Below, in pieces: positions 7,953 to 16,909 of a stretch of DNA of 64,000 nt. A program made the position numbers and the translations under genes. Under the pieces are notes generated by a model that was not told the origin of the DNA, did not search any database, and worked only from the letters and a program-made list of their open reading frames with translations. This DNA is from Paraburkholderia podalyriae (GTDB taxonomy: Bacteria; Pseudomonadota; Gammaproteobacteria; Burkholderiales; Burkholderiaceae). The stretch covers positions 1 through 64,000 of the forward strand of contig NZ_VZQQ01000035.1 of assembly GCF_014397785.1 (NCBI RefSeq), in the 5' to 3' direction. Numbering within the stretch: position 1 is the first letter of the stretch; each line of letters opens with the position of its first letter.

Positions 7953-9203
7953 TTAAACTGCTTTGACTTCGCGTAGATTGAAGATTTCCTGCTGGCTGTA
8001 GCCAAGGCCCGCCAGCACTTCGTCCGTATGTTCTCCGAGCAGCGGCGACGCGGTGACTTGCGGCTTCATATCCGAGAACTTGATCGGGCTGCCGACGGTC
8101 AGATACGAGCCGCGTTTCTTGTGCGGCACTTCGACAATCGTGCCGCTCGCGCGCAACGACGGATCGTTGGCCAGTTCTTTCATAGTCAGCACCGGCGCGC
8201 ACGGAATGTCGAACCTGCGCAAGATGTCGACCGCTTCGAATTTCGTCTTGTCGGCAAGCCACGCTTCGATCGTCTTGAAGATTTCGAAGATATGGGGCTG
8301 ACGCGCTTCAGCGGTATTGTAGGCGGGGTCATTGATCCACTCTGGCTTGCCGAGTGCTTTGCAGATCGGCTCCCATGCATGCCCCTGGATCGTGAAGTAG
8401 ATGTAGGCGTTCGGGTCCGTCTCCCAGCCTTTGCACTTCAGCACCCAGCCCGGTTGACCGCCGCCACCCGCATTGCCGCCGCGTGGCACCACGTCGCTGA
8501 ATTCGCCGTGCGGATATTGCGGATATTCCTCAAGATAGCCAACTCGCTCAAGCCGCTGCTGGTCACGCAATTTCACCCGGCACAGATTCAGCACGCTGTC
8601 CTGCATCGACACCGCGACCTTCTGACCCTTGCCGGTTTTGTCGCGGCCCAGCAGCGCGGTGAGAATGCCGATTGCCAGATGCATGCCGGTGTTGCTGTCG
8701 CCGAGCGCAGCGGCGCTAATTGTCGGCGGACCGTCCCAGAAGCCGGTGGTGGACGCCGCGCCGCCTGCGCATTGGGCGACGTTTTCGTAGACTTTCAGGT
8801 CATCGTAGTGATGGCCGTCGCTGAAGCCCTTCACCGAGGCGACGATCATCTTCGGATTGAGTTCATTCAGGCGCTCCCACGAAAAGCCCATCCGGTCCAA
8901 CGCGCCCGGCCCAAAATTTTCGACCAGAACGTCGGACTCGCGGATCAGCTTTTCGAGCACCTCCTTGCCTTCGGCTTTTTTCGTGTCCAGCGTTAGCGAC
9001 TTCTTATTGCTGTTGAGCATCGTGAAGTACAGCGCGTCGGCATCGGGAATGTCGCGCAGCTGGTTACGCGTCACATCGCCCGAGCCCGGTCTTTCCACCT
9101 TGATCACATCGGCGCCGAACCAGGCGAGCAACTGCGTGCACGCGGGACCGGCTTGAACGTGGGTGAAGTCGATGATCTTGATCCCTTCGAGAGGCTTGGT
9201 CAT
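7953..9203 (-). CDS. frc: Formyl-CoA:oxalate CoA-transferase
   Basis: Transfers CoA from formyl-CoA to oxalate, giving oxalyl-CoA and formate; a family III CoA-transferase. The 416 residues match the length of E. coli YfdW. The catalytic aspartate is at residue 169 in [10 protein letters not shown], the same position as in characterised Frc. The N-terminus [20 protein letters not shown] and the Gly-rich loop [12 protein letters not shown] are family hallmarks. The start is supported by AGGAGA upstream. It is the last gene of oxlT-oxc-frc, 25 bp after oxc. Confidence 0.95.
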   Translation of the reverse strand: MTKPLEGIKIIDFTHVQAGPACTQLLAWFGADVIKVERPGSGDVTRNQLRDIPDADALYFTMLNSNKKSLTLDTKKAEGKEVLEKLIRESDVLVENFGPGALDRMGFSWERLNELNPKMIVASVKGFSDGHHYDDLKVYENVAQCAGGAASTTGFWDGPPTISAAALGDSNTGMHLAIGILTALLGRDKTGKGQKVAVSMQDSVLNLCRVKLRDQQRLERVGYLEEYPQYPHGEFSDVVPRGGNAGGGGQPGWVLKCKGWETDPNAYIYFTIQGHAWEPICKALGKPEWINDPAYNTAEARQPHIFEIFKTIEAWLADKTKFEAVDILRRFDIPCAPVLTMKELANDPSLRASGTIVEVPHKKRGSYLTVGSPIKFSDMKPQVTASPLLGEHTDEVLAGLGYSQQEIFNLREVKAV

Positions 9204-9228
9204 TTGGGTATCTCCTGAGTTATCCCGA

Positions 9229-10971
9229 TTACTTTTTCATTGCCGCGCTTTGCGGATTCAGATTGGTCAGTCGGCCGCTTTCGGTTCCGGCCGCTTCGTC
9301 GATGACGACATTGATCAAGGTCGGTTTGCCTGATGCGATAGCCTCGAGCAGCGCCTTCGACAGTTCTTCCGGAGTGGTCGCGTTGTAGCCAACACCGCCG
9401 AATGCCTCGATCATCCTGTCGTAACGCGCCCCCTTCACGAATACGGTCGGCGCGACGTCCTTGCCGCCCGTCGGGTTCACGTCGGTGCCGCGATACACGC
9501 CGTTGTTGTTGAATACGACCGTGCAAACCGGCAGGTCGTAACGGCAGATCGTTTCGAGTTCCATACCGCTGAATCCGAACGCGCTATCGCCTTCGATCGC
9601 GACAACCGGTTTGCCTGTCGTTACCGCTGCGCCGATAGCGAAACCCATACCGATACCCATGATTCCCCACGTGCCCGAATCAAAGCGTTTGCGCGGCTCG
9701 TACATGTCGATAATGCTGCGCGCGTAGTCGAGCGTATTCGCGCCTTCGTTGACGACGTTGATTTCCGGGCGCGTCTTCAGCACATCGCGAATCGCGCGCA
9801 ACGCGCTGTGGAAGTTCATCGGCGACGGGTTCTTGTCGAGCGTCGCGGCCATCTTGGCGAGATTCTTGTTTTTGCGCTCGGCGATCGCTCCGATCCACTC
9901 GGCGTCCGGTTTGCCCAAGCTCGCGTCGATGCCGGCGCGAAGCGCCGCCACGCACGAGCCGATATCGCCGATCACCGGCGCGGCAATCGCGACGTTGCTG
10001 TCGATTTCCGTCGGCGAGATATCGACCTGGATGAATCTCTTCGGCTGCGCTCCCCACGTCTTGCCTTTGCCGTGCGAGAGCAGCCAGTTCAGACGCGCGC
10101 CGATCAACACGACCACGTCGGCTTCCTGGAGCACGAACGAGCGCGCCGCTGACGCCGATTGCTCATGTGTATCGGGCAGCAGGCCCTTGGCCATCGACAT
10201 CGGCAGATACGGAATGCCGCTTTGCTCGACGAAGCCGCGGATCTCGGCGTCAGCCTGCGCGTACGCCGCGCCCTTGCCCAGCAGGATCAACGGACGTTTG
10301 GCGCTCTTCAGCACCTCGATCGCACGTTCGACGGATGCCGGCGCCGGCAGCTGACGCGGTGCGGCGTCGACGACTTTCACCAGCAACTGCTGCGCCTTCA
10401 CGGCGTCCAGCGTTTGCGAAAGCAGTTTGGCCGGTAAATCCAGATACACGCCACCCGGTCGGCCCGACACCGCCGCGCGGATCGCACGCGCTACGCCGAT
10501 GCCAATATCCTCCGCATGCAGAACGCGATACGCAGCCTTCGCGTAAGGCTTGGCCGCGTTCAACTGATCCATTTCTTCGTAATCGCCTTGCTGTAGATCG
10601 ACGATTTCGCGTTCGCTCGAGCCGCTGATCAGGATCATCGGGAAACAATTAGTGGTCGCATTGGCGAGGGCGGTCAGGCCGTTGAGAAAGCCCGGCGCCG
10701 ACACGGTCAGGCAGATGCCCGGCTTTTGCGTGATGTAGCCGGATATGGCTGCCGCGTTGCCGGCGTGCTGTTCATGACGAAAGCCGATGAAACGCATTCC
10801 TTCGGCTTGTGCCAGTCGCGCCAGGTCGGTAATGGGGATGCCGACCAGTCCAAAAATGGTATTGATGTCGTTCAGTTTCAGCGCATCGATGACGAGATGG
10901 AATCCGTCGGTCGTTTCGGTCGCCTGTTGTTTCAACGTGCCGTCTGTTGTGAGCTGGTCGGCTTCTGCCAT
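9229..10971 (-). CDS. oxc: Oxalyl-CoA decarboxylase
   Basis: Thiamine-diphosphate enzyme converting oxalyl-CoA to formyl-CoA and CO2. The chosen ATG at 10971 follows CAGGAGA and gives 580 residues; an extension to 11022 lacks a ribosome site. Features include the N-terminal ThDP pyrimidine domain with the catalytic glutamate in [11 protein letters not shown], a central CoA/ADP domain, and the C-terminal motif [19 protein letters not shown] with NNNGVYRG (the Gly-Asp...Asn magnesium/ThDP motif). It forms a catalytic cycle with Frc, regenerating formyl-CoA for the next oxalate. Confidence 0.95.
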   Translation of the reverse strand: MAEADQLTTDGTLKQQATETTDGFHLVIDALKLNDINTIFGLVGIPITDLARLAQAEGMRFIGFRHEQHAGNAAAISGYITQKPGICLTVSAPGFLNGLTALANATTNCFPMILISGSSEREIVDLQQGDYEEMDQLNAAKPYAKAAYRVLHAEDIGIGVARAIRAAVSGRPGGVYLDLPAKLLSQTLDAVKAQQLLVKVVDAAPRQLPAPASVERAIEVLKSAKRPLILLGKGAAYAQADAEIRGFVEQSGIPYLPMSMAKGLLPDTHEQSASAARSFVLQEADVVVLIGARLNWLLSHGKGKTWGAQPKRFIQVDISPTEIDSNVAIAAPVIGDIGSCVAALRAGIDASLGKPDAEWIGAIAERKNKNLAKMAATLDKNPSPMNFHSALRAIRDVLKTRPEINVVNEGANTLDYARSIIDMYEPRKRFDSGTWGIMGIGMGFAIGAAVTTGKPVVAIEGDSAFGFSGMELETICRYDLPVCTVVFNNNGVYRGTDVNPTGGKDVAPTVFVKGARYDRMIEAFGGVGYNATTPEELSKALLEAIASGKPTLINVVIDEAAGTESGRLTNLNPQSAAMKK

Positions 10972-11034
10972 GACATGTCTCCTGGTGGTGGAGCGTTGTG
11001 TGGTTGGTCGTGAGCGGTGCACTCACGCTGTCGT

Positions 11035-12366
11035 TTATTCAGATGAGCCGCCTGGCCACTGCTGCAGCCGTGCTTCGGCAATGGCTACGCCTGCTGGCAT
11101 GCCCGAGTTTTCGATCCAGCGCTTTCTCATGGGTGCAAGGATGAACTTCGCGGATATGGCGGCCGCGATCGATATCACTGCCGCCGAGATGAACACCGTG
11201 CTCCAGCCGCCATTCGCCGACAGAAGCGATGCGACCGGCACCAGCATCGAGGCCGTACCCTTCGCCGTGTAAAGCGTCCCCGCATTCGCAGCGGCGTATT
11301 TGCTGCCGAACGTGTCCGCGCAGGTCGCGGGGAAGATCGAGAAGATCTCGCCCCAGCAGAGGAAAACGGCGGCCGCGAAGAACATGAATGCATACGGGTT
11401 GTGGCCAAACTGCATCAGTCCCAGCAACGCGACGCCTTCGCCGAGGAAGATCATGAACATCGTGTTTTCGCGGCCAATGCGGTCCGACAGAAAGCCGCAT
11501 AAGGGACGGGTGAGTCCGTTGCACAGATTGTCGATCGACAGCGTCATCGTGAGGAGCGGCAGCGTGACGCCGATCAAACTCACAGGCAGCTTGGCAAAGC
11601 CGTATTCCTTCGCGATCGGCCCAAGCTGCGCGGTCGCAATGATGCCGCCGGCCGCAACGAACACGAACATCAGATACAGCACCCAGAAGAGCGGCGAGCG
11701 GACCATCTCGCCGGACGTGTAGTCGATCTTGCTTGCAACGATACGTTTAGTCGGGATCGCACTGGCGGGCGGCTTTGGCCGTACCAGCATGGTGGCGAGC
11801 AGCAGGATGCAGATACCCTGGAAAATGCCGAAGAACATGAACGCGTGCTCGTAGCCCGAACGCTGAATCATGTTGGCAATCGGTATCACTGTGACGGCCG
11901 CGCCGGCGCCGAAACCCGCCGCCGTCAAACCGGCTGCGAGACCGCGTTTGTCCGGAAACCATTTGAGCGCCATGCCGACGCAGGTGCCATACACACAGCC
12001 TGCGCCGATGCCGGCGATGACTGCTGCGACGTATAGCTCCGCGAGACTGGTCGCATGCGCGTTGATGATCCAGCCGAGCGCTGCGCACAGCGCACCGCCG
12101 GTCACAACCGGGCGTGGCCCGAACTCGTCGACGAGCCAGCCTTCGACGGGTACGAGCCAGGTTTCAGTGACGATGAAAATAGTGAATGCCGTCTGGATCG
12201 CTGCCTGACCCCAATGGTGGGCGTTGTCCATTGGTACTACGAACAGCGTCCACGCATACTGCAGATTCGCGACGAGCCCCATGCACACGATGCCGATAGC
12301 GAGTTGCACCCACCGGTGATGCCAGAATCGTGCGCGGCCGCCATCCGATACGTTGGAATGTCCCAT
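11035..12366 (-). CDS. oxlT: Oxalate:formate antiporter, major facilitator superfamily
   Basis: 443 residues with about 12 hydrophobic helices, resembling Oxalobacter OxlT. The N-terminal motif ANLQYAWTLFVVPM and the loop VDEFGPRPVV (MFS motif A) are visible, as is the repeated loop SDRIGRENTMF in the second half. It exchanges external oxalate2- for internal formate1-, which generates charge difference and consumes a proton during decarboxylation. ATG at 12366 follows AGGAGACGAAGAC. It is the first gene of the operon, 63 bp before oxc. Confidence 0.9.
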   Translation of the reverse strand: MGHSNVSDGGRARFWHHRWVQLAIGIVCMGLVANLQYAWTLFVVPMDNAHHWGQAAIQTAFTIFIVTETWLVPVEGWLVDEFGPRPVVTGGALCAALGWIINAHATSLAELYVAAVIAGIGAGCVYGTCVGMALKWFPDKRGLAAGLTAAGFGAGAAVTVIPIANMIQRSGYEHAFMFFGIFQGICILLLATMLVRPKPPASAIPTKRIVASKIDYTSGEMVRSPLFWVLYLMFVFVAAGGIIATAQLGPIAKEYGFAKLPVSLIGVTLPLLTMTLSIDNLCNGLTRPLCGFLSDRIGRENTMFMIFLGEGVALLGLMQFGHNPYAFMFFAAAVFLCWGEIFSIFPATCADTFGSKYAAANAGTLYTAKGTASMLVPVASLLSANGGWSTVFISAAVISIAAAISAKFILAPMRKRWIENSGMPAGVAIAEARLQQWPGGSSE

Positions 12367-12481
12367 GTCTTCGTCTCCTGCATATTCCGTCGCGCTCAAG
12401 CGGCGCGTTGGACTTACGTGATCGAATCGCTTCGTCGCCGGTTCGCCTGCGGCAATGAAGCGCCAATGGTCGGCCAGAGGG

Positions 12482-12554
12482 TATTGCACTAACTTGCACT
12501 AACGAAACAACCTTGCTCGTTGAACGCACAACAGTGGAGTGCAAGCTATTGCAC
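12482..12554. promoter_or_regulatory. Cluster of TTGCAC motifs upstream of oxlT
   Basis: Two perfect tandem copies of TTGCACTAAC occupy 12484-12493 and 12494-12503, and a perfect inverted repeat GTGCAA-N4-TTGCAC lies at 12539-12554. The octamer TATTGCAC occurs at 12482, 12547 and again at 12854. The cluster is 116-190 bases upstream of the oxlT start. The arrangement looks like a multi-site operator for an unidentified regulator; no regulator gene for it is recognised next to the operon. Confidence 0.5.
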
Positions 12555-12556
12555 GA

Positions 12557-13005
12557 GCAGCGTGGGTGAGGGGATGCTGCGCGAGAACGGTGATAAACGA
12601 AAGTTAAAATGTTTTATCGTTTGCATTAGGTATCCGTAATATATGGGTCGTCCGCGTTGATGCGACACGCGGCTCCCAGCCAACGGAAAGTCTTCCAGGC
12701 ATTGACTGGCATGTAATTTTTTCGCGTGCAGGCCTATGAAATTGGCTTCGCCCAGCGGGCGGTCGATTTGGAAATTGACCAGATCGGAGAGCACGCGCGA
12801 CTGGGTTCTCTCGCTGCGCTGGATGTCGTCGGATTCGTGTGATGCGCGGTACGTATTGCACTGCTAGAAGCAGTGTTTTCCATCCGGTCCACGGCGATCA
12901 CATGTATAAACAAATCGCTATAGATATTTGAAGAAACTTTAACTGTTGTTTATTTATGTGGTCTCCTATGCTTTTGCTCAGGCCATTTGCCGGAAGGAGT
13001 CGACC
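12557..13005. other. AT-richer interval upstream of the 13006 gene
   Basis: About 450 bases with noticeably lower GC than the surroundings, especially 12595-12650 and 12895-12965. A third TATTGCAC octamer lies at 12854-12861. No recognisable gene is present; a minus-strand frame at 12546-12794 has no family features. It probably holds promoters for the flanking divergent genes and may be of foreign origin. Confidence 0.4.
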
Positions 13006-13395
13006 ATGAACCCCTCTCAATTCCGTGTTCGCGACAGCGCGCATGACGCGGAAGTCCGGGCACAACTTTGTGCCTATAACGTCGCTTTCGACGAACTCGG
13101 CCTGCGTTTCCGTTGGGATGAGCGCACACTGATGTCGCTGGCCATGATTGAGGGCGAACAGCAGCAGATTGCCTCGTACATCGAAGCGCACCATGCACAC
13201 CTGCTGAAAGCCTATAGCGCCGAGTTTCTGAGCCGAGCCATTCTCGAAAAGAAAAACGCCCGCTATCCATCGCGCTTACAGACGCGCGTCGAAAGCGCGC
13301 CGCATCCGAGCCAAGGAATGCATCAACCACCGATGAGCCGCTGGTCCGAACGCATTTCGTATGGCGTGGAGTTGCCAGCGCTGGCTGGCGTGTAG
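13006..13395 (+). CDS. Hypothetical protein
   Basis: 129 residues starting MNPSQFRVRDSAHDAEVRAQ, supported by GGAAGGAG upstream of ATG 13006. It has no signal peptide or membrane helix. The middle (LRFRWDERTLMSLAMIEGEQQQIASYIEAHHAHLL, about residues 35-70) looks alpha-helical. The last 40 residues are Pro/Ser-rich and probably disordered. It is divergent from the oxalate operon across a 639-base gap, and I do not recognise the family. Confidence 0.6.
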   Translation: MNPSQFRVRDSAHDAEVRAQLCAYNVAFDELGLRFRWDERTLMSLAMIEGEQQQIASYIEAHHAHLLKAYSAEFLSRAILEKKNARYPSRLQTRVESAPHPSQGMHQPPMSRWSERISYGVELPALAGV

Positions 13396-13558
13396 GCCGC
13401 GGTGGTTAGCCGCGTATCTTGAACGGCCGTTATTGGTAGAACTGAAAGGCTGCTCCGGGTCGATCTCAGCCGATCGCCTGTAAGCAACACCCTGCCCCCG
13501 TCCGCCCCTCCTCGGCTCGCTTGAGCATAACCATCCCCTGCCGACCGCATACGATTGC

Positions 13559-13942
13559 TCATGTTGCATACTGAGCAACCCCATTGCCGAACGACCAGTC
13601 CTCCTTCCCGACCTCGACGAGGTTGATGAACACATCCTCCGGCCGCACGCCCGGCGACTTCCCGAGTTCATCGACGATGCGCCGGTACAGCGCCTTCTTC
13701 TGCTCGACCGAGCGCGTATTGCTGACCGTCAGCTGGATCACGACCAGATCGTCGCCACGCTCGATATTCTGGTACTGCCGGTCGTAGATCATGTTGTCGG
13801 GCGCGTGCTCGGTGATCAGCATGAACATGTCGTCCTTCGGCACATTGAAGGTCTCCGCCAGCGAGCGCTGGATACCGGCGGTCAGCGCGTGGCGGTAGCC
13901 GGCCGGCTTGCCGGCGCGCAGTGAGATTCGGGTGAGCGGCAT
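13559..13942 (-). CDS. Tautomerase-superfamily protein (4-oxalocrotonate tautomerase-like)
   Basis: 127 residues. It begins MPLTRISLRAGKPAGYRHAL, so a catalytic Pro2 would be exposed after Met removal, as in tautomerases. The order of strand, helix (ALTAGIQRSLAETFNVPKDD) and a second strand-helix unit ending in DVFINLVEVGKEDWSFGNG suggests two fused tautomerase units. Similar proteins are often paired with LysR regulators, as here (divergent, 98 bp gap). The substrate is unknown. Confidence 0.8.
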   Translation of the reverse strand: MPLTRISLRAGKPAGYRHALTAGIQRSLAETFNVPKDDMFMLITEHAPDNMIYDRQYQNIERGDDLVVIQLTVSNTRSVEQKKALYRRIVDELGKSPGVRPEDVFINLVEVGKEDWSFGNGVAQYAT

Positions 13943-13998
13943 GACGAACTCCTCGTTGCGGTGTTGGGTTAAACACAGCTTAGGCGCGCTCGGTCATA

Positions 13999-14020
13999 AT
14001 AAACAGATATCTCTGTCTAT
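13999..14020. promoter_or_regulatory. Inverted repeat between tautomerase and LysR gene
   Basis: ATAAACAGA (13999-14007) and TCTGTCTAT (14012-14020) are complementary at eight of nine positions around a four-base centre. The site lies in the 98-bp divergent promoter region, 21 bases before the LysR start. LysR regulators usually bind such imperfect dyads, so it is a good candidate for the autoregulatory site. Confidence 0.5.
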
Positions 14021-14040
14021 TTCATCCATTTTCGTTTGAA

Positions 14041-14892
14041 ATGAAAGTCCTCGATCTGGATGCGGTGCGGGCCTTCGTGCTGGTCGCCGATCTGCGCAGC
14101 TTCACGCGCGCCGCGGACGCGCTCGACACCACACAATCGGCCGTCAGCCTAAAGCTGAAGCGCTTGGAGGCGCACCTGGGCAAACAGTTGCTGGAGCGCA
14201 CGCCGCGCGTCGTGCGTCTGTCTGCCGACGGCCACGCGTTTCTCGGCGCCGCGCGCGAGTTGTTGAACGCGCACGAGCGCGCGCTCGGCGCGCTGTCGGT
14301 GGAGCGGCGGCGGCTCGTGCTCGGGCTCAGCGAGCACGTCGCAGGACCGGATCTGCCACAGCTGCTCGGCCGACTCAACGCGCATGATCCGGGTCTCGTG
14401 GTCGAGCTGCATATGGGCACGTCGGCGGCGCTGCTCGCGCAGTTCGACGAACGTCGGCTCGATGCGGCGATCGTCCGCTACGGCGCCGACGAACCGCCGC
14501 GCGACGGCGCGCAGACGCTGTTCAGCGAGCCGCTCGGTTGGCTCGCGACGCCGACGTGGCTGCCGCGAGTCGGCGAGCCGCTGGCGCTCGCGCTATTGAG
14601 CCCGCCGTGCAACGTGCGTGACGTCGCGCTGCGCACGCTAACGGCGGCGGGGGTCGCATGGCAGGAGGTATTTGTCGGCGGCGGCGTCGCCGCGGTCGGC
14701 GCGGCCGTGGCCGCTGGGCTCGCCGTGTCGCCGCTCGCGCGCAGGGTCGCGCCGCGCGGTCTGATCGACGCCGGCGCGCGGCTCGGCCTGCCGGCGCTGC
14801 CGGAATCGCGCGTGACGCTGCATTCGCGCGTGCGCGAGCCGCGTTCGGCGGAAACGCTGCGGCTGCTGGCAAACGGCCTCGCCGCGGCGTGA
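14041..14892 (+). CDS. LysR-family transcriptional regulator
   Basis: 283 residues. The N-terminal winged helix-turn-helix is typical: LDLDAVRAFVLVADLRSFTRAADALDTTQSAVS, followed by KRLEAHLGKQLLERTPR. The C-terminal effector domain starts near residue 90. It is probably the regulator of the divergently transcribed tautomerase gene, acting at the dyad at 13999-14020. No ligand can be deduced. Confidence 0.92.
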   Translation: MKVLDLDAVRAFVLVADLRSFTRAADALDTTQSAVSLKLKRLEAHLGKQLLERTPRVVRLSADGHAFLGAARELLNAHERALGALSVERRRLVLGLSEHVAGPDLPQLLGRLNAHDPGLVVELHMGTSAALLAQFDERRLDAAIVRYGADEPPRDGAQTLFSEPLGWLATPTWLPRVGEPLALALLSPPCNVRDVALRTLTAAGVAWQEVFVGGGVAAVGAAVAAGLAVSPLARRVAPRGLIDAGARLGLPALPESRVTLHSRVREPRSAETLRLLANGLAAA

Positions 14893-14936
14893 AACCCCGA
14901 CCGCTGCCGCACCACGCCGCGCGGCTCGAACCAGCC

Positions 14937-15623
14937 TCAGTGGATGATCGGCGGCAGCGAACCGCTGCTGGCGGTCGCCGGATTAGGCACGGAGCCCATC
15001 GGCGCGATGTCGCCAACGTTTGCGGACGCGTCCGGCGAAGTCTGCACGGCTGGTCTGATCGGATTCGCGCGGGAAACCGCCGGCTTCGCCGCGACCCTGT
15101 CCACATGCGGACGCGCGGTGTGAGCCGCCGCGAAACTGGCGCTCACCACCTTGCCTTGAGCCGGCTTCGCGCGCGCCAGTTGCACGCGCGGCGGTGCGTG
15201 CTTCGCGGCCTGCGCGGTAACGGTGGCGTGCGAGCGGTTCTGGCCCGAGGCCGCGACTTTCATACCGCCCTTCACGCCGCCCCTCACCTTCCCGCCCGCC
15301 GCGAGATGTTTCACGCCGTCGCCATGCACCGCGAGTTTGCCGCTGTGGCCGGCGCCGGCCGGCGCGACATGGGGCGCCGCGCGCCGGCCGCTCGCGCTCA
15401 GCTGCGCATGCGCGCCGGCTTTCGTCTTGATGCCGCCCTTGGCGCCCGGCTTCACCTTCACCGCCTCGGTCTTTTTCCGCGCGTGCGCCTGCCTGCTAAC
15501 GTGTCCGCTCGCGACATGCCCGCTCGCCTCCGGCGGATTCCACACTTCCGCGTAACCGGCAGCCAACGCCACTTCCGACACACACCACACGGCCAGCGCC
15601 GCTGCTACTGCTCGAACCCGCAT
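14937..15623 (-). CDS. Secreted basic low-complexity protein
   Basis: 228 residues. ATG 15623 follows AGGAGAAGCAGCAA. A signal peptide (MRVRAVAAALAVWCVSEVALAA) would direct export. The mature part is rich in Ala, Lys, Gly, His and Val in a repetitive, probably disordered pattern (for example GGKVRGGVKGGMKVAASG) and ends in a Ser/Pro-rich tail with PPIIH. Strong positive charge suggests interaction with cell envelope polymers or DNA, but no domain supports a function. Confidence 0.65.
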   Translation of the reverse strand: MRVRAVAAALAVWCVSEVALAAGYAEVWNPPEASGHVASGHVSRQAHARKKTEAVKVKPGAKGGIKTKAGAHAQLSASGRRAAPHVAPAGAGHSGKLAVHGDGVKHLAAGGKVRGGVKGGMKVAASGQNRSHATVTAQAAKHAPPRVQLARAKPAQGKVVSASFAAAHTARPHVDRVAAKPAVSRANPIRPAVQTSPDASANVGDIAPMGSVPNPATASSGSLPPIIH

Positions 15624-15675
15624 TTGCTGCTTCTCCTGATCGACGACTGCCAAAACGAGCCGGGATTATATTCTC

Positions 15676-15703
15676 TTGCAAAAATCCATTTTTGGACTAA
15701 TAT
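15676..15703 (+). promoter_or_regulatory. Promoter with overlapping palindrome for the toxin-antitoxin pair
   Basis: TTGCAA (15676-15681) and TAATAT (15698-15703) form a plausible -35/-10 pair with a 16-base spacer. The spacer holds a perfect 12-base palindrome TCCATTTTTGGA (15685-15696). This is the expected position for an autoregulatory operator of the antitoxin. The whole stretch is AT-rich against a GC-rich background. Confidence 0.5.
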
Positions 15704-15735
15704 CAATAAAAAGTACACATAGGGACTTACCCGCA

Positions 15736-16173
15736 ATGGCTCACGCTGCCCGAATTTCCTCGCCCGAAGCGTCCGCGCGACGATCGCTGTCGGAGCCCAC
15801 GCTCACGCAAATGTCCACGGCGGGTCTGCGTGCGTTCTTCAACATCGCGCATGACTGGGACCTGAACGCCGACGAGCAGATCGTGCTGCTCGGCAAGCCG
15901 GGCCGCTCGACGTTCTTCAAGTGGAGGGCGACGCCCGAGACCGCGCGCCTCAGCCGCGACACGCTGGAGCGACTGTCGCTGCTACTTGGCATCTACAAGG
16001 CGCTGCAGATCCTGCTGCCACAACCGAGCGCCGCCGACACCTGGGTCAAACGCCCCAACAGCGCGCCGCCGTTCGGTGGCCGCCGCGCGCTGGACCGCAT
16101 GCTGGCGGGCAACATCAGCGACCTCGTGGCCGTGCGTCAGTATCTCGACGCAATGCGGGGCGGCTGGGCGTGA
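15736..16173 (+). CDS. Xre/MbcA/ParS-type antitoxin
   Basis: 145 residues. The C-terminal part matches the DUF2384 (MbcA/ParS/Xre toxin-binding) family: an LLGIYKALQILLPQPSAADTW segment near residues 84-104, then the conserved end FGGRRALDRMLAGNISDLVAVRQYLDAMRGGW. The N-terminal half has a helix-turn-helix-like pattern (ADEQIVLLGKPGRSTFFKW). It would neutralise the RES toxin encoded next and repress its own promoter. The start at 15736 is preferred over 15676, which coincides with the promoter -35 box. The stop codon overlaps the toxin start. Confidence 0.85.
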   Translation: MAHAARISSPEASARRSLSEPTLTQMSTAGLRAFFNIAHDWDLNADEQIVLLGKPGRSTFFKWRATPETARLSRDTLERLSLLLGIYKALQILLPQPSAADTWVKRPNSAPPFGGRRALDRMLAGNISDLVAVRQYLDAMRGGWA

Positions 16174-16871
16174 CACAACCGCAATGGCAGGACCGCTGGA
16201 CCAGCACCGCGCTCGACTGGTCGCCCGCGTATCGCGTGATTCCGACGCGCTTTCCGGCCATCAATCTGTTCGACCGCGTTGCCTCGCCGGAAGACTTCGA
16301 TGCGCTGTACGCGCTGGAAGCGATGACCAACGACCGTCTGCGCACCGAAATCGGCGAACTCGACCTGGTGCCGCGCGAGGAGCGCCGTTTCGGTCCCGGC
16401 TACGGGCCGATCATGGCCGCGCTCACGCATCTGAATCCGCTTGGCAGCCGCTTTTCCGACGGCACGTATGGCGTGTTCTACTGCGCTCGCTCACGCGCGA
16501 CGGCGATCGCCGAAACGCGCTATCACACTGGCAAGTTCCTCGAAGCGACCGCCGAACCGCCGATGCGCCAGCAGATGCGTCTTTACACGGTGCTCGCGCA
16601 AGGCAGCGTGGTCGACCTGCGTCGCGACCGCGAGTTCGATCCCGCTGTGCTGTCGCCCGACGACTACGTTGCCGGGCAGGCGCTCGGGCGCGCGATACGC
16701 GCGGCGGGCGCACCGGGCATCGTCTATCCGTCGGTGCGCGACAGCGCCGGGGAATGCCTCGCCGCGTTCCGCACGACGCTGCTGCGCGACTGCCATCACG
16801 CGGCATACCTCGAATACAACTGGAACGGCACGAGCGTGGATATGGTGTTCGAGTTGAATCAGGTCGGGTGA
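16170..16871 (+). CDS. RES-domain toxin
   Basis: 233 residues beginning at GTG 16170, which overlaps the antitoxin stop in a GTGA junction and so is translationally coupled. RES-family residues are visible: Arg94 in LGSRFSDGTYGVFYCARS, Glu115 in AIAETRYH and Ser188 in VYPSVRDSAG. Characterised RES toxins (MbcT, ParT) degrade NAD+ or ADP-ribosylate a target using NAD+; which of these applies is unknown. Together with the upstream Xre-type gene it forms a classic type II pair. Confidence 0.85.
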   Translation: MTQPQWQDRWTSTALDWSPAYRVIPTRFPAINLFDRVASPEDFDALYALEAMTNDRLRTEIGELDLVPREERRFGPGYGPIMAALTHLNPLGSRFSDGTYGVFYCARSRATAIAETRYHTGKFLEATAEPPMRQQMRLYTVLAQGSVVDLRRDREFDPAVLSPDDYVAGQALGRAIRAAGAPGIVYPSVRDSAGECLAAFRTTLLRDCHHAAYLEYNWNGTSVDMVFELNQVG

Positions 16872-16909
16872 GACAGCAGCGACGAAGCAGCGCGGCGAGC
16901 TTCGGCCGC

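Noticed and set aside
12546-12794. 82-codon minus-strand frame in the AT-richer interval
   Set aside because: No ribosome site, no family resemblance and lower GC at third positions than neighbours.
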